The translations under genes were made by a program, and so were the position numbers. From contig NZ_PYMI01000003.1 in assembly GCF_003025595.1 (NCBI RefSeq), forward strand, positions 310,001-374,000: a stretch of DNA of 64,000 bases, given 5' to 3'. Below the pieces are notes generated by a model. It was not told the origin of the DNA and made no database searches. It saw nothing but the letters and a program-made list of their open reading frames with translations. Below, one piece after another: positions 60,704-64,000 of the stretch. This DNA is from Photobacterium ganghwense (GTDB taxonomy: Bacteria; Pseudomonadota; Gammaproteobacteria; Enterobacterales; Vibrionaceae). The number at the start of each line of letters is the position of its first letter. Position 1 is the first letter of the stretch.

Positions 60704-62827
60704 ATGAAAAAGATTTTATTTGCCTTACTGGCAATTGTGCTGGTCGCGGTGATCGGCATTGTAGCTCTGCTGGCACTGGTTGACCCAAACCAGTTCAAGC
60801 CAATGATTGCCGAGCAGGTTAAGAAAGCCACCGGGCGTGAGCTGGTAATGGACGGGGATATCAGCTGGCGCTTTTTCCCAAGCGTGGGGCTGGATATCGG
60901 AAAAACGGAATTCCGTAATCCGGCAGGGTTTGCGGAAGAAAACCTGATGCGTTTTGACCGTGCAGAGTTGTCAGTATCGGTATTGCCGCTACTGTCAAAT
61001 CAGCTGGAAATTGGCAATGTCAGCCTGCACGGCGGCCGGGTATTTATCCAAACGCTGAAATCAGGTAAGAGCAACCTGGATGGCCTGGGACAGGCAAAAG
61101 ACGAATCCGGATCTGACACCTCAGCACAGGATACGGCTAAAGACACGGCCAATGCGCCAAAGCAAGCATGGGCTCTGTCACTGGAAGGCATTGAAATTGT
61201 GGATGCCAGTGCAGTGATTCGTGACGATAAAGCCGGTACGCTGACACAGGTCGACAAACTGGACTTTGTACTGAATCGCTTTGCGCCCGGTGAGTGGACC
61301 GCAGCCAGCTTTGACGTAACGGGCAAAAACGGTGAACTGAACTTCCAGGCGAAAGGCAATACTGAGCTGATGATTGCCAAAGCGATGGACACGGCTGAGC
61401 TGAAAAAGCTGAGTCTTCAAGCTGCAGTTAATGATCCGAAAAACGACATTCGTGGTTTTACCCTGGCGATGGATCAGTTCAAACTGGGTGAATGGTCGGC
61501 GATCGAGTTCGCGGTAGAAGGTCAGATTCCGGATTTGACGTTCGATGCCAAAGGCTCGACCCGCCTGAAAATGGATCCAGCATTAACTGTTGTTGATGTG
61601 CAAGCGTTGGATATGAAAGCCGACCTGAAGGGGGCGGTACTGCCGCGTCCGGAAATGAAGGTAGCCCTGAAAACCGATGCGACTTATCAGCTGAAAGAGC
61701 AGAAGGCGACTCTGTCGAACCTTGCGGCGGATATCGATGAACTGTCGTTGACTGGTAAAGGCTCATTTAAGTCTGCCAATGTGCCAGTCATTCGCATTGA
61801 TTTGGCCTCAGACAACATTGATCTGGATGCCTTCCTGGGTACGGAAAAATCGGCACAGGAGCAGGCGGCAACACCGGCTGAAGGTGGCCAGAAACCACAG
61901 GCTCCGGCAGCGGCCAAAGATAAGGACGCAGAGCCGGATCTGTCGGCACTGAAAACCGTTGATTTGGCAGCGAATGTAGCAATCGGCAAATTCAAAGCCG
62001 CAAATGCCAAGCTGAGCGATGTGTTGCTGAAACTGACCATCAAAAACGGTGTGCTGAACATGTCATCGCTGGATGCCAAATTGTATCAGGGCAGTATTCA
62101 CGCTACCGCGAAGCTGGATGCGAACGGCAAACTGCCAACTTACCGAGTGAACAAACAAATCAAAGGCGTTCAGGTTCACCCATTGCTGATGGATGTGGCG
62201 CAAAACGATGTGTTGGCCGGTACGGGCGATATCAGTGTTAACCTGTCAGGCACTGGTCTGTCGGAAAGTCGTATTCGCCAGAACGTTGCCGGCACACTGG
62301 CGATTAACTTTTCTGATGGCGCGATCTACGGTGTAAACATTCCTGAAATGATCCGTGAAGCGCGTGCGACCCTGAAAGGCAAGAAAGCCGACTATGTCGA
62401 AGAAGAGCGTAAAACGGACTTCTCTGCCATGAAAGCGACTTTCAAGGTAGGCAATGGGGTGGCCTCAACCGATAACATCGATGTCGATTCACCGCTGTTA
62501 CGGGTGGATGGCAAGGGTTCGACCAACCTGATGTCTGAAGAGCTCAACTTCCTGATCAACACCTCTCTGGTGGCAACCAGCAAAGGGCAGGGCGGTAAAG
62601 ACATTGATGAAGTGGCTAACTTGACTGTGCCGATTGATGTGAAAGGTAACTGGACGGAGCCGAAATTCGGGCTGAATCTGGCAATGCTGCTGAAGCAGAA
62701 TAACGAGCTGGAGAAGAAAGCCAAGAAAGAGGTTGAGCGCGGTCTGGAGAAACTGTTGGGTGACAAAGCCAAAGATGAAGGCGTTAAAGACGTGGCCGAC
62801 AAGCTGCTGAAAGGGCTTTTCAACTAA
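60704..62827 (+). CDS. asmA: AsmA family protein
   Basis: A 707-residue AsmA, somewhat longer than the E. coli 617 residues. An N-terminal membrane anchor (about 2-24) is followed by a large periplasmic part of repeated beta-strand units typical of AsmA/bridge-like lipid transfer proteins; a PAAAKDKDAEPD low-complexity linker lies near residue 400 and the C-terminus is basic and helical. AsmA-like proteins move phospholipids to the outer membrane and affect LPS and porin assembly. GGGGAT precedes the ATG. A second AsmA-type gene is not visible in the window. Confidence 0.93.
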   Translation: MKKILFALLAIVLVAVIGIVALLALVDPNQFKPMIAEQVKKATGRELVMDGDISWRFFPSVGLDIGKTEFRNPAGFAEENLMRFDRAELSVSVLPLLSNQLEIGNVSLHGGRVFIQTLKSGKSNLDGLGQAKDESGSDTSAQDTAKDTANAPKQAWALSLEGIEIVDASAVIRDDKAGTLTQVDKLDFVLNRFAPGEWTAASFDVTGKNGELNFQAKGNTELMIAKAMDTAELKKLSLQAAVNDPKNDIRGFTLAMDQFKLGEWSAIEFAVEGQIPDLTFDAKGSTRLKMDPALTVVDVQALDMKADLKGAVLPRPEMKVALKTDATYQLKEQKATLSNLAADIDELSLTGKGSFKSANVPVIRIDLASDNIDLDAFLGTEKSAQEQAATPAEGGQKPQAPAAAKDKDAEPDLSALKTVDLAANVAIGKFKAANAKLSDVLLKLTIKNGVLNMSSLDAKLYQGSIHATAKLDANGKLPTYRVNKQIKGVQVHPLLMDVAQNDVLAGTGDISVNLSGTGLSESRIRQNVAGTLAINFSDGAIYGVNIPEMIREARATLKGKKADYVEEERKTDFSAMKATFKVGNGVASTDNIDVDSPLLRVDGKGSTNLMSEELNFLINTSLVATSKGQGGKDIDEVANLTVPIDVKGNWTEPKFGLNLAMLLKQNNELEKKAKKEVERGLEKLLGDKAKDEGVKDVADKLLKGLFN

Positions 62828-62842
62828 GTTGATCAATTAAAA

Positions 62843-62889
62843 ATTGTTCAGCTAAGCATTGTTTAACTAAGCATCGTTCAACGCATAGC
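62843..62889. repeat. 15-bp tandem repeat, two to three copies, after asmA
   Basis: ATTGTTCAGCTAAGC (62843-62857) and ATTGTTTAACTAAGC (62858-62872), then the weaker ATCGTTCAACGCATAGC. The end of asmA itself (TTTCAACTAAG) resembles the unit. Confidence 0.75.
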
Positions 62890-62987
62890 AGCTCAGCTAA
62901 TTTTGCTCAATGAAGAGCTGTTTAAACTCAGGACTGTTCAACGAGAGCGAGAGGTTCGCTTTGAATGGGCTCAAGTTGATATCAATA

Positions 62988-63018
62988 CAAGGCCTGCATC
63001 TGCAGGCCTTGTTGTTTG
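62988..63018 (+). terminator. Hairpin between asmA and the CBS-domain gene, probable terminator
   Basis: Perfect 11-bp stem CAAGGCCTGCA/TGCAGGCCTTG with a 2-base loop, followed by TTGTTTG. It ends asmA transcription on the + strand, and also lies downstream of the convergent CBS gene. Confidence 0.75.
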
Positions 63019-63096
63019 TACTGTATCAATGTTTTGCTGCTGTGATGAAAAACAGAGTACGGCAGCGAGGTTAGGACCGTTGAGGAAGCCTGAGGA

Positions 63097-63549
63097 TTAG
63101 ACAAAGGCTTTTTTCTTTTTCTGCGTTTTCTGATGCTCCAGGCTGTCCTGAAACGCTTTGAGTAAATCGACGGCAGACAACATGCCAACCAGCTCGCCAG
63201 ATTTGTTCAGAACCGGTGCCGCTCCGATCTGGTGTTCCAGAATGGTGCCAATGGCTCTGGACAATGTGTCGTAGGTATGGACGGATACGACATCTGTGCA
63301 CATGACATCCTGTATCAGCAAATCATCCGTTAGCTGATACTCGTGACCAATCTCCGGGGTTTCATCAACCCAGCCCGGCCGACGCAGTTCCCGATCGCTG
63401 ACAATGCCGACCAGCTCACCCTGCGCGTCCACCACTGGCAGGTGGCGGATGGCTTCATCTTTCATCATGAAGAATGCCTCCCTCAACCCGGTGTGTGGCT
63501 CAACAGTAATGACTTTCGGCGTCATGTATTCAGACACTTTTGTTGGCAT
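63097..63549 (-). CDS. CBS-domain protein
   Basis: A 150-residue protein made of two CBS domains (about 8-62 and 78-136), each with the MTP..V or MCTDVVSV start and a IVSDRELR or MLSAVDLLK adenosyl-binding end, followed by a lysine-rich tail. Such stand-alone pairs bind AMP, ATP or SAM and often regulate partners; no partner is fused here. GGGGAGATGAG lies before the ATG. A gap of 240 bp separates it from the divergent YdjM-like gene. Confidence 0.9.
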   Translation of the reverse strand: MPTKVSEYMTPKVITVEPHTGLREAFFMMKDEAIRHLPVVDAQGELVGIVSDRELRRPGWVDETPEIGHEYQLTDDLLIQDVMCTDVVSVHTYDTLSRAIGTILEHQIGAAPVLNKSGELVGMLSAVDLLKAFQDSLEHQKTQKKKKAFV

Positions 63550-63788
63550 CTCATCTCCCCTCTAAGAGTGAATAGCTAAGACTGCATAGCTTGAGTGAAT
63601 GGTTGTTGCCCCATCCACCCTAGCGAATTCCAGACAGGTTAACTGCGAGCCGCGCCCAAGTTTTACTTTTGTAAACGAATGCGTCTGGCGGGTACGCTTT
63701 ACATATTGTCTGAGAGCAAAATCTGGTATGGTACGCTCCGGTTTTCATAATCTTGTGTGATTAAACACAGCCTTAATAAGGAGTTGAA

Positions 63789-64000
63789 GTGGATTCAGTG
63801 ACCCAGGCTGCTCTCGGAGCAGCGGTGGCCGGAATGATTGCGGGTAGAAATTGCTCGCCGAAAGTCTTGCTGGCCGGGGCGGCATTAGGCACGCTTCCGG
63901 ATTTAGATGTGCTAATCAGCTACGGCGATCCGGTTTCCGATATGGTCAACCACCGTGGCTTCAGCCATTCATTACTGGTGTTGCTGCCGTTTTCATTTTT
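63789..64000 (+). CDS. YdjM-like membrane-bound metal-dependent hydrolase, N-terminal part
   Basis: The gene is cut by the window end; 70 codons are visible. It begins at GTG 63789, preceded by AAGGAG, and reads VDSVTQAALGAAVAGMIAG, then TLPDLDVLISYGD and the HRGFSHSLLVLLP motif. The conserved Asp and His residues and the hydrophobic segments fit the YdjM/DUF457 family of membrane-bound metal-dependent hydrolases. E. coli ydjM belongs to the SOS regulon, but no LexA box was recognised upstream here. Confidence 0.85.
   Translation, partial: MDSVTQAALGAAVAGMIAGRNCSPKVLLAGAALGTLPDLDVLISYGDPVSDMVNHRGFSHSLLVLLPFSF

Overview
The window is a gene-dense stretch of a gammaproteobacterial core chromosome with roughly half G+C (estimated by eye). 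Protein similarity and gene order point to the Vibrionaceae or a close relative; the genus cannot be fixed from sequence alone. I see no rRNA or tRNA gene, prophage, integron, insertion sequence or CRISPR array. Nearly every gene belongs to a conserved chromosomal block shared with E. coli. What is unusual lies mostly in the spacers between genes.

Layout. (1) 0.4-4.8 kb is the most variable part: a CinA-like protein, a PhzF-family isomerase, a GNAT acetyltransferase with low-complexity inserts and a LysE/RhtB exporter, separated by short tandem repeats. (2) 4.8-14.2 kb is the gyrA-ubiG-nrdAB-yfaE block: class Ia ribonucleotide reductase with its ferredoxin, a HAD phosphatase, ubiquinone O-methyltransferase, a previously overlooked 48-codon small ORF, and DNA gyrase A. 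(3) 14.3-23.2 kb holds serC, a lipocalin, aroA, cmk, rpsA, ihfB, lapA, lapB and pyrF. (4) 23.6-37.3 kb holds an MgtC/DUF4010 membrane protein, the sapABCDF peptide-uptake operon, pspF facing pspABC across a sigma-54 promoter, ycjX-ycjF and tyrR. (5) 37.6-52.9 kb holds an Ogt-like protein, a RimJ-like acetyltransferase, then cydC-cydD-trxB-ald-lrp-ftsK-lolA-rarA-serS. (6) 53.0-64 kb holds an unknown anchored protein, a dicarboxylate/amino-acid symporter, a 0.9 kb gap, metG, apbC, udk, asmA, a CBS-domain protein and the start of a YdjM-like membrane protein cut by the window edge.

The groups are coherent. nrdAB-yfaE supplies dNTPs and has a perfect DnaA box upstream. sap and psp lie back to back as envelope-stress and peptide-uptake loci. 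cydDC and trxB both serve thiol and cytochrome bd homeostasis. lrp stands divergent from ald, an amino-acid catabolic gene that is a plausible Lrp target. ftsK, lolA, rarA and serS follow in the usual order.

The most distinctive signal is the abundance of short direct tandem repeats in intergenic spacers: two to four imperfect copies of 14-18 bp units in many gaps, plus two long perfect microsatellites, (AAGC)12 at the phzF stop and (TTCTTGC)12 after pyrF. Other points worth a look are a Tyr in place of the Walker B Asp in TyrR, loss of the arginine finger in the Ogt-like protein, a 16-bp stem in the cmk leader, and the small secreted or membrane peptide gene between ubiG and gyrA. I did not find a clear, wholly new multi-gene system.
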